Positions 1-7,166 of a stretch of DNA of 64,000 bases are shown here, piece after piece. The stretch covers positions 2,976,001 to 3,040,000 of the forward strand of contig NZ_CP048031.1 in assembly GCF_010092445.1 (NCBI RefSeq). Reading direction: 5' to 3'. The stretch's first letter is position 1. The number at the start of each line of letters is the position of its first letter. The translations under genes and the position numbers were made by a program. Under the pieces are notes generated by a model. That model saw only the letters and a list, made by a program, of their open reading frames with translations, ran no database searches and was not told where the DNA came from. Origin of the DNA: Shewanella sp. Arc9-LZ (GTDB lineage Bacteria; Pseudomonadota; Gammaproteobacteria; Enterobacterales; Shewanellaceae).

Positions 1-1005
1 TTGCTTTACATCGCTACCAATATGCGCTTCACCGCGTTGCTTAGCTAATTGGACTTGACGTTCACGTTCAATAAACCGCTGACGTTGTTCTTCAGGCACT
101 TTATCAATGCAATGTGGACAGCTGACTCCTTGAACATAGGCTTCAGTTTGTTTTTCTGCTTCAGTAATTGGCATACGACAAGCATTACACTGATCGTATT
201 GACCTTTTTCTAAGCTGTGATTTACCGCTACGCGGTTATCAAACACAAAGCATTCACCTTCCCATAAGCTTTGCTCTTGCTCGACTTCTTCAAGATATTT
301 TAATATGCCGCCTTCAAGATGATATACCTCATCAAAGCCCTGCTCTTTCAAATATGCAGTAGATTTTTCACAGCGAATACCACCGGTACAAAACATCGCC
401 ACTTTTTTGTGTTTAGCCGGATCTAAATTTTGCTTCACATATTCAGGAAACTCACGGAAAGTCTCGGTTACTGGATTAACAGCATTTTTAAAAGTACCAA
501 TCTTCACTTCGTAATCATTACGGGTATCAACCAACACCACATCTGGATCTGAAATAAGTGCATTCCAGTCTTTAGGTTTCACATAGGTCCCGACGACTTT
601 ACGAGGATCAATACCTTCAATACCCATAGTCACAATTTCTTTTTTCAGCTTCACTTTGGTGCGATAAAACGGCATTTCAGCGTCAAAAGATAGCTTAGTC
701 ACGATATTATCTAAACCAGGTTGAGTGCCCAACCAGGCCAATAAAATATCAATCGCTGATGAGGTTCCTGCAACAGTGCCATTAATGCCTTCTTGAGCAA
801 GCAACAAAGTGCCTTTGATTTCGTTTTGTTCCATGACACTCAGCAATGGCTGACGAACGGCCTCAAAATGCGGTAATGCCACGAATTTATATAACGCGCA
901 CACAGCGACTTGGGCTTGAGATGCAGCTGTTATAGCTTTTTGAATAGGTTCTTGTTTAGGCTCTTGTTTAGGCTCTTGTTTAGACGCTTGTTTAGGTTGT
1001 TGCAT
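1..1005 (-). CDS. trhO: tRNA uridine hydroxylase / rhodanese-like TrhO (3' end cut by window)
   Basis: TrhO (YceA) family enzymes make 5-hydroxyuridine at the tRNA wobble position (family knowledge). The 335 visible codons hold an N-terminal acylphosphatase-like part (starting VAVCALYKF), a rhodanese domain with active-site loop CTGGIRCEK near residue 205, and a C-terminal four-cysteine CxxC...CxxC cluster. The reading frame is still open at base 1, so the C-terminus is outside the window. The ATG at 1003-1005 adds about 30 residues before the conserved domain, including a low-complexity KQEP tandem repeat; a later start is possible. Confidence 0.93.
   Translation of the reverse strand, partial: MQQPKQASKQEPKQEPKQEPIQKAITAASQAQVAVCALYKFVALPHFEAVRQPLLSVMEQNEIKGTLLLAQEGINGTVAGTSSAIDILLAWLGTQPGLDNIVTKLSFDAEMPFYRTKVKLKKEIVTMGIEGIDPRKVVGTYVKPKDWNALISDPDVVLVDTRNDYEVKIGTFKNAVNPVTETFREFPEYVKQNLDPAKHKKVAMFCTGGIRCEKSTAYLKEQGFDEVYHLEGGILKYLEEVEQEQSLWEGECFVFDNRVAVNHSLEKGQYDQCNACRMPITEAEKQTEAYVQGVSCPHCIDKVPEEQRQRFIERERQVQLAKQRGEAHIGSDVKQ
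942..996 (-). repeat. short tandem repeat coding KQEP in trhO N-terminus
   Basis: A 12-bp unit (gttcttgtttag/gctcttgtttag type) repeats three to four times and encodes [12 protein letters not shown] within the N-terminal extension of TrhO. It keeps the frame because the unit is a multiple of three. Copy number could vary between strains. Confidence 0.75.
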
Positions 1006-1242
1006 AAAAATGAGGTCTCCGCTGGCTGGAACTTAATTTCCAGTGCATATTACTGTGCATATAAATAAGGTCTGCACACTGTGCACAGACTCAAAAAAAC
1101 GGCCGAAAGTATACCTAAATCACAGTCAAAAAAATACTAAAACCAGCAGATGTACTTTTTTACAATGTTGGTAGCGGTTAATTTTGGGTTTTCAGCCAAG
1201 AAACGTTACTCTATTAGCAAGACATCATTTTATAGACACCTA

Positions 1243-1959
1243 ATGAATTCTGCCATTTTGTACACCTTTCGTCGTTGCCCTTATGCTATGCGAGCACGTA
1301 TTAGTCTTCATTTGAGCCAACTGAATCCGTTAGTGCGTGAAATAGAGCTTAAAAATAAACCCGCAGAGCTGATCACCATTTCGGCCAAAGGCACAGTGCC
1401 GGTTTTAGAGTTTACTAACGGCCAAGTGATCAGTGAAAGTCTAGATATTATGCGCTTTGTATTAACTGAACACCCAGCGCCAGAAAACTATTACTTAACC
1501 ACAGAAGAGTATCAAGTCCTGCAATACTGGTTAGATAAATCAATGACTGAATCGCTCATTAATGCCAATGATAATCAATTTAAACCATGGTTAGATAAAT
1601 ATAAGTATGCCGACAGGTTCCCTGAATACAGTCAACTTTGGTATCGACAACAGGCAGAGCTGTTTATTCAGTTGTTGGAAAGGCAGTTGCTGCAACACAA
1701 CTATTTGTGTACCGACAGCCCAACACTAGCTGATTTTGCTATTTTTCCGTTTATTCGACAGTTTGCTAATGTTGAACCTTCGTGGTTTGACACCATGCCA
1801 TACCCTAAAGTTAACGCTTGGTTAACCACATTAATCAATAGCCCGCTATTTAACGTGACCATGTGCAAATATCCATTGTGGTTACCACAAAAAACTTTGA
1901 TTTACCTCAAACATTCAGTACGTAATGATGGACAAGTAATACCTTTGTGCAAAAATTAA
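1243..1959 (+). CDS. glutathione S-transferase family protein
   Basis: The product (238 aa from this start) has a thioredoxin-fold N-terminal domain beginning ILYTFRRCPYAMRAR, a GTVPVLEF segment with the cis-proline, the ESLDIMRF glutathione-binding segment, and an all-helical C-terminal domain with TLADFAIFPFIRQF. Only one cysteine is present in the active-site position (RRCPYA), a monothiol rather than CxxC arrangement. The frame is open further upstream to 1150, but the added 31 residues have no family counterpart, so the ATG at 1243 is preferred. It stands alone, divergent from trhO. Substrate unknown. Confidence 0.8.
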   Translation: MNSAILYTFRRCPYAMRARISLHLSQLNPLVREIELKNKPAELITISAKGTVPVLEFTNGQVISESLDIMRFVLTEHPAPENYYLTTEEYQVLQYWLDKSMTESLINANDNQFKPWLDKYKYADRFPEYSQLWYRQQAELFIQLLERQLLQHNYLCTDSPTLADFAIFPFIRQFANVEPSWFDTMPYPKVNAWLTTLINSPLFNVTMCKYPLWLPQKTLIYLKHSVRNDGQVIPLCKN

Positions 1960-2135
1960 AAAATTATGAATATTTAATGGTTTACGGGCTATTAATCGGA
2001 TAATTTTTAACGTAAATTAAAGGTGTTAGCAGTGAATAGCCGTTTAAGAACATGGATTTCTATTATTTTTACTGCAGATTTTAATTTTAAGCTTACACTT
2101 AGATAAGTCATTGCTGGAACGCAAAGGAACATGAC

Positions 2136-2336
2136 ATGAATAATATGGATATTACGTTAGTATTAATGCTCATTGCATTACTGATTTTACATATTCACTT
2201 TTGCTATCGAGCCTATACCTCGAAAGCACATATCAAACATGGTCAACGTGTAGTGTGGTCTATGCTGAGTTTGTTAATGGGACCATTAGGCTATTATGTC
2301 TATCAAAACATGATCCCACTCGAGTTCTACGAATAG
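2136..2336 (+). CDS. small membrane protein, PLDc_N-like
   Basis: A 66-residue protein with one hydrophobic helix at residues 4-20 and a second at about 40-57 (WSMLSLLMGPLGYYVYQ), resembling the short N-terminal domain family of cardiolipin-synthase-like proteins (PLDc_N) without any catalytic domain. An AAGGA sequence lies 8 nt before the ATG. Function unknown; the family match is by pattern only. Confidence 0.6.
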   Translation: MNNMDITLVLMLIALLILHIHFCYRAYTSKAHIKHGQRVVWSMLSLLMGPLGYYVYQNMIPLEFYE

Positions 2337-2414
2337 ATTTGTTTTAGAGCTTTGCTTTGAAGTTCAGTGAATAAAGTCTGATTGTTTCTTAATATATTAT
2401 TGAACAAGAGCTTG

Positions 2415-2522
2415 TTAACCCTCTTCTCGTCGTCCCGCTAATGCTTTTAAGCCGAGATCTTGGTGTTTTTTTTGCTTTGTACTTATGGCCTGCGGCCACC
2501 AACGTCGTGGCCCATTGGTCAT
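2415..2522 (-). CDS. possible 35-aa basic peptide gene downstream of the nitroreductase
   Basis: An ATG 19 bp after the nitroreductase stop codon, preceded by AAGGTTGGGG, opens a 35-codon frame. The product starts MTNGPRRWWPQ and ends GLKALAGRREEG; it is rich in K, R and W. Codon choice looks like that of the neighbours, but the length is too short to prove coding. No family recognised. Confidence 0.3.
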   Translation of the reverse strand: MTNGPRRWWPQAISTKQKKHQDLGLKALAGRREEG

Positions 2523-2541
2523 AACCCCAACCTTGCAATGC

Positions 2542-3090
2542 TTACAAATATCGCGCAAATTGCTGGCCACTTTTAAGCGATTTAGTGGGAGCGAGCACTG
2601 CTGGGGTGCCAACATATAAAAAGCCAACAATTTGATCGTCTGCGGCTAATCCTAATGCGTTATTCACATTAGCATCAAAAGCAAAATCGCCTGTACGCCA
2701 TACCGCACCTAGCCCAATCGCAAATGCCGCCTGCTGCATTGCCATCGTGGCGCAACCCGCTGCTATATGCTGTTCTAAAACGGGTACTTTATCATGCGTT
2801 TGTGTTTTGGCGACGACCGTAATCACCATAGGCGCACGATAAGGCATGTTAGCGACTTTAGTCAGAAAAGTATCATCTGCACCACTTTTTTTAGCCGCAT
2901 CAACAAAAATATCTGCCAACTTAGCTAAGCCATCATCTACCGCAATAATAAATTCCCAAGGCGTTAATGCACCGTGGTCTGGTACTCTTGCTGCTGCATC
3001 AAGCAAAAAAGTGAGTTGTTCGGCATTGGGTGCTGGGGCAACTAGGCGAGGCGTCGATTGGCGAGTCAATAACAGTTGTTCGGCGTCCAA
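2542..3090 (-). CDS. nitroreductase, YdjA type
   Basis: An FMN-dependent nitroreductase-family oxidoreductase (182 aa, the usual YdjA length). The N-terminus MDAEQLLLTRQS, the segments RVPDHGALTPWEF and YRAPMVITVVAK, and DQIVGFLYVGTP near the C-terminus follow YdjA closely. Translation appears to begin at a TTG, because AAAAGGA lies 7 nt upstream and the start matches the E. coli YdjA N-terminus. Physiological substrate unknown. Confidence 0.9.
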   Translation of the reverse strand: MDAEQLLLTRQSTPRLVAPAPNAEQLTFLLDAAARVPDHGALTPWEFIIAVDDGLAKLADIFVDAAKKSGADDTFLTKVANMPYRAPMVITVVAKTQTHDKVPVLEQHIAAGCATMAMQQAAFAIGLGAVWRTGDFAFDANVNNALGLAADDQIVGFLYVGTPAVLAPTKSLKSGQQFARYL

Positions 3091-3130
3091 GATACAATCC
3101 TTTTGAGTAAATTATGCTGCCGATATTAGC

Positions 3131-3160
3131 AAAAATCCCACGTATTAGGTGGGATTTTTT
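3131..3160 (-). terminator. rho-independent terminator after doxX
   Basis: Stem tcccac/gtggga with a 7-nt loop and A/T tracts on both sides, placed between the doxX stop and the nitroreductase start. It can work in either direction, but only the minus-strand gene ends here. Confidence 0.8.
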
Positions 3161-3248
3161 AGGGTTGTTCTATGTAACCTAAACTCGAAATAACAAACGC
3201 CTCTCAAACAGCCCTTTTTTATACTGAGTTCAGGTGATGTAAACAAGG

Positions 3249-3842
3249 TTACTTTAACAACCGGCGTCCTATAAAGTAATCAACGCTGGTGTAACGGCCG
3301 CCACCAATCACAAATAATGCCAATAACATAATTAGATACGTCATCGCGAATTCAATACCATTATTTAAAATAACAAAATTACCTGAACTGGTTAGCCATT
3401 CATAATTACCGTGCTCTTGTAAAATAGCTTTCGCCGCAGAAAGCTTTTCCGCTGAAGCTAACACTTGCTCATTCGCCAACCACGAACTTGGGTCGGCAAT
3501 AGCCAACCAACCATTGGGTAAATGCACCGCAAAAACAGCAACTAGCATTGTGACCATCATTGGCAATGCCACGATTCGAGTGGCTAAACCAATCAACAGT
3601 AAAAAACCACCGAACAATTCAGTGCCTGCAGCTAACGCAGTCATGACTTCTGGCATAGGTAAACCCAATCCCCAGTCAGGATTGCCGAACCATGCTGCGG
3701 TGTCTTCAAAATGTGACAATTTGTTGTATCCTGCCTGCATTAGCACTGGCGCAAGATAAAGCCTTAGCAGTAAGGCGGCTAAGCCTTCTGTATGTTTAAT
3801 CACATTTAAAAATTGTTGATAAAATCCACTTAGTGTCTGCAT
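3249..3842 (-). CDS. DoxX family membrane protein
   Basis: A 197-residue protein with four predicted membrane helices. Helix 1 carries LLLRLYLAPVLMQAGYNKL and helix 2 the ELFGGFLLLIGLATRIVAL signature of DoxX/DoxD-like proteins. A roughly 50-residue hydrophilic loop separates helices 3 and 4, where related proteins often have a shorter one. AGGA precedes the ATG. Partners and function are unclear. Confidence 0.85.
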   Translation of the reverse strand: MQTLSGFYQQFLNVIKHTEGLAALLLRLYLAPVLMQAGYNKLSHFEDTAAWFGNPDWGLGLPMPEVMTALAAGTELFGGFLLLIGLATRIVALPMMVTMLVAVFAVHLPNGWLAIADPSSWLANEQVLASAEKLSAAKAILQEHGNYEWLTSSGNFVILNNGIEFAMTYLIMLLALFVIGGGRYTSVDYFIGRRLLK

Positions 3843-3934
3843 AAATAATCCTAGCTGAAATCGTTGTTGTAGTAATAGACCCGCTGAAGATTAAAAATAT
3901 TTCAGCTTTGGAGACTAACGGATAAAAATAGATA

Positions 3935-4780
3935 TTATTTGTCTAAGTGTAATTCAGTTAAATCTTCTACTAATTCAGCTAATTTTTTATCAAAGTGCTT
4001 ACGTTGTTTTTGACTAAATGTTTGATTAAGCGTAATCAACATTGAGCCAAACTTACGGGTATTTTCGGTAACATTATCGCGATAAACCTCTGATTTCAGT
4101 TCATCTGGCGAGATCATTAATAATTTCATTTGTTGGGTAAAATAATCAGTTTGCTGACGGCGTTTCAGTGCTTGTTCAAATTGACTTAGCCATTCATGGC
4201 GATACTCAAGCCACATGTCTAACGTGGCTAAACGCTGCGTATTAGCTTGATGAATAATGTTTTTTTGTTCATCTGTAGCATCGCCAGTCCATTCAGATAA
4301 TTGCTCGGCGATTCTTTTATCTGAGTCTTTTATCAATTCAGCTTGATCTTTGCCGGCGTATTCTTCGATTAATTCTTGTTGTTCTTTTTTTAGCTGCGCC
4401 AGTATCTGATCAACTTGTCCATCAGATAAGCTCGCCATAATAGGTAACAGATCAGGCATAACAAAATCGAAAATTCGAGACCAATGTGCCTTCGCCATTG
4501 ACACTTGGTTAAGCCATAGCTCTGGGGTCATTGTTTGTTGATTAGTCAATGTCGATAATAAAGACAGTTGATCACGATAACGCGGTAATTCTTGTTGGCG
4601 ATGCCAGACTAAAAACGATTCAATAATAATATCAAATTTATCTTGCTGTTCTGAGGTTAACTCTACGTACTCTTCAACTTCCCACTCTATCGCCCAATCC
4701 AGAAAGAAATAGCTTACTTTGGTTGAGCAGCCGACAAAAAATAAGCTACTTAACAGTAGGATAATCAATTTTTTAGACAC
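3935..4780 (-). CDS. DUF6279 family lipoprotein
   Basis: The product begins MSKKLIILLLSSLFFVGC, a lipoprotein signal peptide with cysteine at the lipobox, then STKVSYFFLDWAIEWEVEEYVELTSEQQ, typical of DUF6279. The rest is helical and charged. The start is a GTG at 4778-4780 with AAAGGA 7 nt upstream; a longer frame from a TTG at 4798 would place the RBS inside the gene and lacks support. The MITE-like repeat begins about 20 bp upstream of the start, so the promoter must lie in or beyond it. Function unknown. Confidence 0.8.
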   Translation of the reverse strand: MSKKLIILLLSSLFFVGCSTKVSYFFLDWAIEWEVEEYVELTSEQQDKFDIIIESFLVWHRQQELPRYRDQLSLLSTLTNQQTMTPELWLNQVSMAKAHWSRIFDFVMPDLLPIMASLSDGQVDQILAQLKKEQQELIEEYAGKDQAELIKDSDKRIAEQLSEWTGDATDEQKNIIHQANTQRLATLDMWLEYRHEWLSQFEQALKRRQQTDYFTQQMKLLMISPDELKSEVYRDNVTENTRKFGSMLITLNQTFSQKQRKHFDKKLAELVEDLTELHLDK

Positions 4781-4799
4781 AGATAATTCCTTTATCAAA

Positions 4800-5057
4800 A
4801 TTTATATCAAATCCAGTAATGATGTGATCAATCAGAGTCACTCAGATTTTTCAGTTTGAGACGCATTGTTGAAAGAATGGTTGTTCCCTTATGAAACAAT
4901 GCAACAAAAAATAGAAAGTCTGAATGACTCCCGCAGGACGGGTTTCAGAACCTTCTATGCTGCTTAATATGATTTTGACGTAGAAAAACTATGTCTATAA
5001 TCTTATTACTTGTCTAGTAGGCGCTGAATGACCAGATATTTATTAGAACTGGTATTA
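4800..5057 (+). repeat. MITE-like dispersed repeat, copy A (with a 90-bp internal insertion)
   Basis: This segment matches, on the opposite strand, the block at 47461-47628 nearly end to end. Shared features are the end tttatatcaa, the core gcattgttgaaagaatggtt, the segment actcccgc, and the end tgaatgaccagata. The two ends are imperfect inverted repeats of each other (about 35-50 bp). Compared with the other copy it carries about 90 extra bases at 4935-5024, flanked by GC dinucleotides. It fills the gap between the DUF6279 gene and the phosphotransferase gene. No coding capacity. Confidence 0.8.
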
Positions 5058-5101
5058 CTTCACTTATACTTTATCAGAAGCTTGTACTTTATCAGAGCAT
5101 A

Positions 5102-6100
5102 TTAGCAAGTGATTAATGTAAAATACTTTGTAAAGTATTGTAAGTATTGTGTAGATTTTTGCGGTTCTTTGGCTGCCATTAATAACGCCCACATTGCCGA
5201 GAATAACCAAAAACAATTTATTGCGGCGGGTAATGCCGCTTTGGCCGCAGACACATCGGTGAGGCTAGCAACCTGACAGTATTGCATAATCACGTTATCG
5301 ATTAATTGGTTAGATTGCATCGTTGATAGTTGATGACTAGCCACGACGCTGGCTAAATCGAACAACGGATGGCTCGCCACAGCATATTCATAGTCGATAC
5401 AAAGCAGTTGCTGAGGGGCTCTGCCGCTAAGCAGTAAATTGTGCGGAGTTAAATCTCTATGACAAAAAGTCGGCAGCAACACACAGGCTTCTAACTGCGA
5501 TAACCAATGTCGAACAAGCCCATTTAAGCGTAACAATTGCTGCCTCGCATCATGCCATTGTGGATCTGTTTGCGACCCCGTTAATGAATCTAATTGGTAT
5601 GCATATTGTTGCCATTGCTCACTAACGGTAATGTTTTTCTCCGGCACCGGCAACACACTGAGTTTACAAAATAATGCACTAAGCAAAGGAACGGCATCCA
5701 CAGCCGAAATGGATTGATTTGTCGATTGCCCAAGCGATAAGTGACTGCGCATTGAGGCAAATATCGACCAGTCTGTCTCTGGTTGATCAATAAACTCACT
5801 CAGATACAATTGCTTATCATCACTGACCCAAATCAATGCAGGTGCAATGTTAGCCACAATTGCAGCTTGCCAACATTCAACTTCAAGCGCTCTATCGCAC
5901 CAATTACTGTGAGGCTGATTTACTCGTAAGACCTTATCGCCATCTTCACAAGATAACTTAATATTAACATTACTGATCCCTGTGTTAAGAAAAGACACCG
6001 CAGTACATTGCGTAGCAAGCTGCTGAAATAATGTGGTTGGCATGGCTTTGTTGATTATATTAAGCACATCGATAGGTAGAGATAACAACGGCTGGGACAT
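5102..6100 (-). CDS. phosphotransferase of the thiamine/choline kinase type (ThiK-like)
   Basis: An aminoglycoside/choline-kinase-fold protein (332 aa) with the catalytic loop CHRDLTPHNLLL and the metal-binding CIDYEYA. It is the last gene of an operon controlled by a TPP riboswitch, so phosphorylation of imported thiamine to thiamine phosphate is the best inference; E. coli thiK belongs to the same superfamily and also lies near hinT and ycfL. It is longer than E. coli ThiK. The ATG at 6100 is preferred over an in-frame TTG one codon earlier. Located 36 bp after the transporter gene. Confidence 0.75.
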   Translation of the reverse strand: MSQPLLSLPIDVLNIINKAMPTTLFQQLATQCTAVSFLNTGISNVNIKLSCEDGDKVLRVNQPHSNWCDRALEVECWQAAIVANIAPALIWVSDDKQLYLSEFIDQPETDWSIFASMRSHLSLGQSTNQSISAVDAVPLLSALFCKLSVLPVPEKNITVSEQWQQYAYQLDSLTGSQTDPQWHDARQQLLRLNGLVRHWLSQLEACVLLPTFCHRDLTPHNLLLSGRAPQQLLCIDYEYAVASHPLFDLASVVASHQLSTMQSNQLIDNVIMQYCQVASLTDVSAAKAALPAAINCFWLFSAMWALLMAAKEPQKSTQYLQYFTKYFTLITC

Positions 6101-6136
6101 CAAATATTTACTCTAATAAAATGATATTATGGTTGG

Positions 6137-6847
6137 TTATGCACCAACCACCTCTTGACTCGTATTGTGTTGCGTTATTATATGATGACGATATTTCTTA
6201 CGCCACATCATGTATCCGCCAACTGCCATTGCGACGTATAAAACAAACAAACCCGATGTCAGCATTAAGCCTTTTTGGAAGTAAAGGTAAATAGACACAA
6301 AATCAATGACGACCCAATAGAGCCAATTTTCTAGCACTTTTTTCGCTACTAGATAGGTTGTAACGATAGCAAAACAAGTGGTTGCCGCATCGATATAGGG
6401 AAATGCGGCCGACGTGTAATGAGCCATTAAATATCCCACCAGCATAGACACTAATGATGTCGCGCCGATAAGCCGAGCGTGAGTACTCCAAGACCAACTG
6501 GTAATATTAAGGTGATTGGTATCTATGTTGTGCTGAGTACCATTATGCAGCTCAGAATTGTGCAAATTGCTTTGCTGAGAAGGTGGCACGTGCAACCACA
6601 ACCAATAACCATATACCGCCATCCCCATATAATAAATATTAAGGACTGACTCCATCAATAACGATACATTCCAAAATAGTACAGTGTAAATGGCGGTACT
6701 AATAAATGCTGCCGACCAACACCAGATGTTAGTCCGCATAGCAAGAATTAAGTAAGCAAGCGCTAGCATAACGGCAACAGCCTCCCAAAACGTCATTAAT
6801 GACGCTTCACTAAAGGCTTGTTGTAGCGTTATAAATAGATCATTCAT
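6137..6847 (-). CDS. pnuT: PnuC/PnuT family vitamin transporter, probably thiamine (PnuT)
   Basis: A seven-helix inner-membrane protein (236 aa) of the PnuC family, with the early motif RTNIWCWSAAFISTAIY and a late NWLYWVVIDFVSIYLYF typical of the family. PnuC proteins import nicotinamide riboside, but members under TPP riboswitch control are assigned to thiamine (PnuT). Here the riboswitch, TonB receptor, thiamine-binding protein and kinase support thiamine. A hydrophilic His/Asn-rich loop sits around residues 88-115. It starts 5 bp after the preceding stop codon. Confidence 0.82.
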   Translation of the reverse strand: MNDLFITLQQAFSEASLMTFWEAVAVMLALAYLILAMRTNIWCWSAAFISTAIYTVLFWNVSLLMESVLNIYYMGMAVYGYWLWLHVPPSQQSNLHNSELHNGTQHNIDTNHLNITSWSWSTHARLIGATSLVSMLVGYLMAHYTSAAFPYIDAATTCFAIVTTYLVAKKVLENWLYWVVIDFVSIYLYFQKGLMLTSGLFVLYVAMAVGGYMMWRKKYRHHIITQHNTSQEVVGA

Positions 6848-6852
6848 TGTGG

Positions 6853-7113
6853 TTATTCGCTATGAGCTAGGTTGAGCTCACCACCGATAAATTTACACAC
6901 AAAAACAGCTTTGCCCCACTTTTGATGTGCGGCTTGCATTTCAACGGCTAGCATCGACATTACATCAGCATACTCGCCACAGACTTGGGTTGCCATCGCG
7001 TTAGTCACTCGTTGAATATTGTCATAACTATCCACTCTGCCGATAAACCATTGGATAGGATCGAGATAGTTTTCATTGAACGGATACATACTGATTTCTG
7101 CAGTTAACTTCAT
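6853..7113 (-). CDS. YkoF/MTH1187-type thiamine-binding protein
   Basis: An 86-residue ferredoxin-like-fold protein. MKLTAEISMYPFNENYLDPIQWFI at the N-terminus and the following alternating pattern fit the small single-domain thiamine-binding family related to B. subtilis YkoF. No signal peptide, so it is probably cytoplasmic and may buffer or hand over thiamine. AAGGAA lies 7 nt before the ATG. Its place between the receptor and the transporter in a TPP-regulated operon supports the assignment. Confidence 0.75.
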   Translation of the reverse strand: MKLTAEISMYPFNENYLDPIQWFIGRVDSYDNIQRVTNAMATQVCGEYADVMSMLAVEMQAAHQKWGKAVFVCKFIGGELNLAHSE

Positions 7114-7166
7114 TTCTATTCCTTAATAAAAATCGCTGCAACAAAGGCTACAGCGATTTTATGTCA

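Noticed and set aside
1150..1242. Longer N-terminus for the GST-like protein
   Set aside because: The extra 31 residues do not fit the GST fold and no better RBS is present; the ATG at 1243 begins the thioredoxin-like domain.
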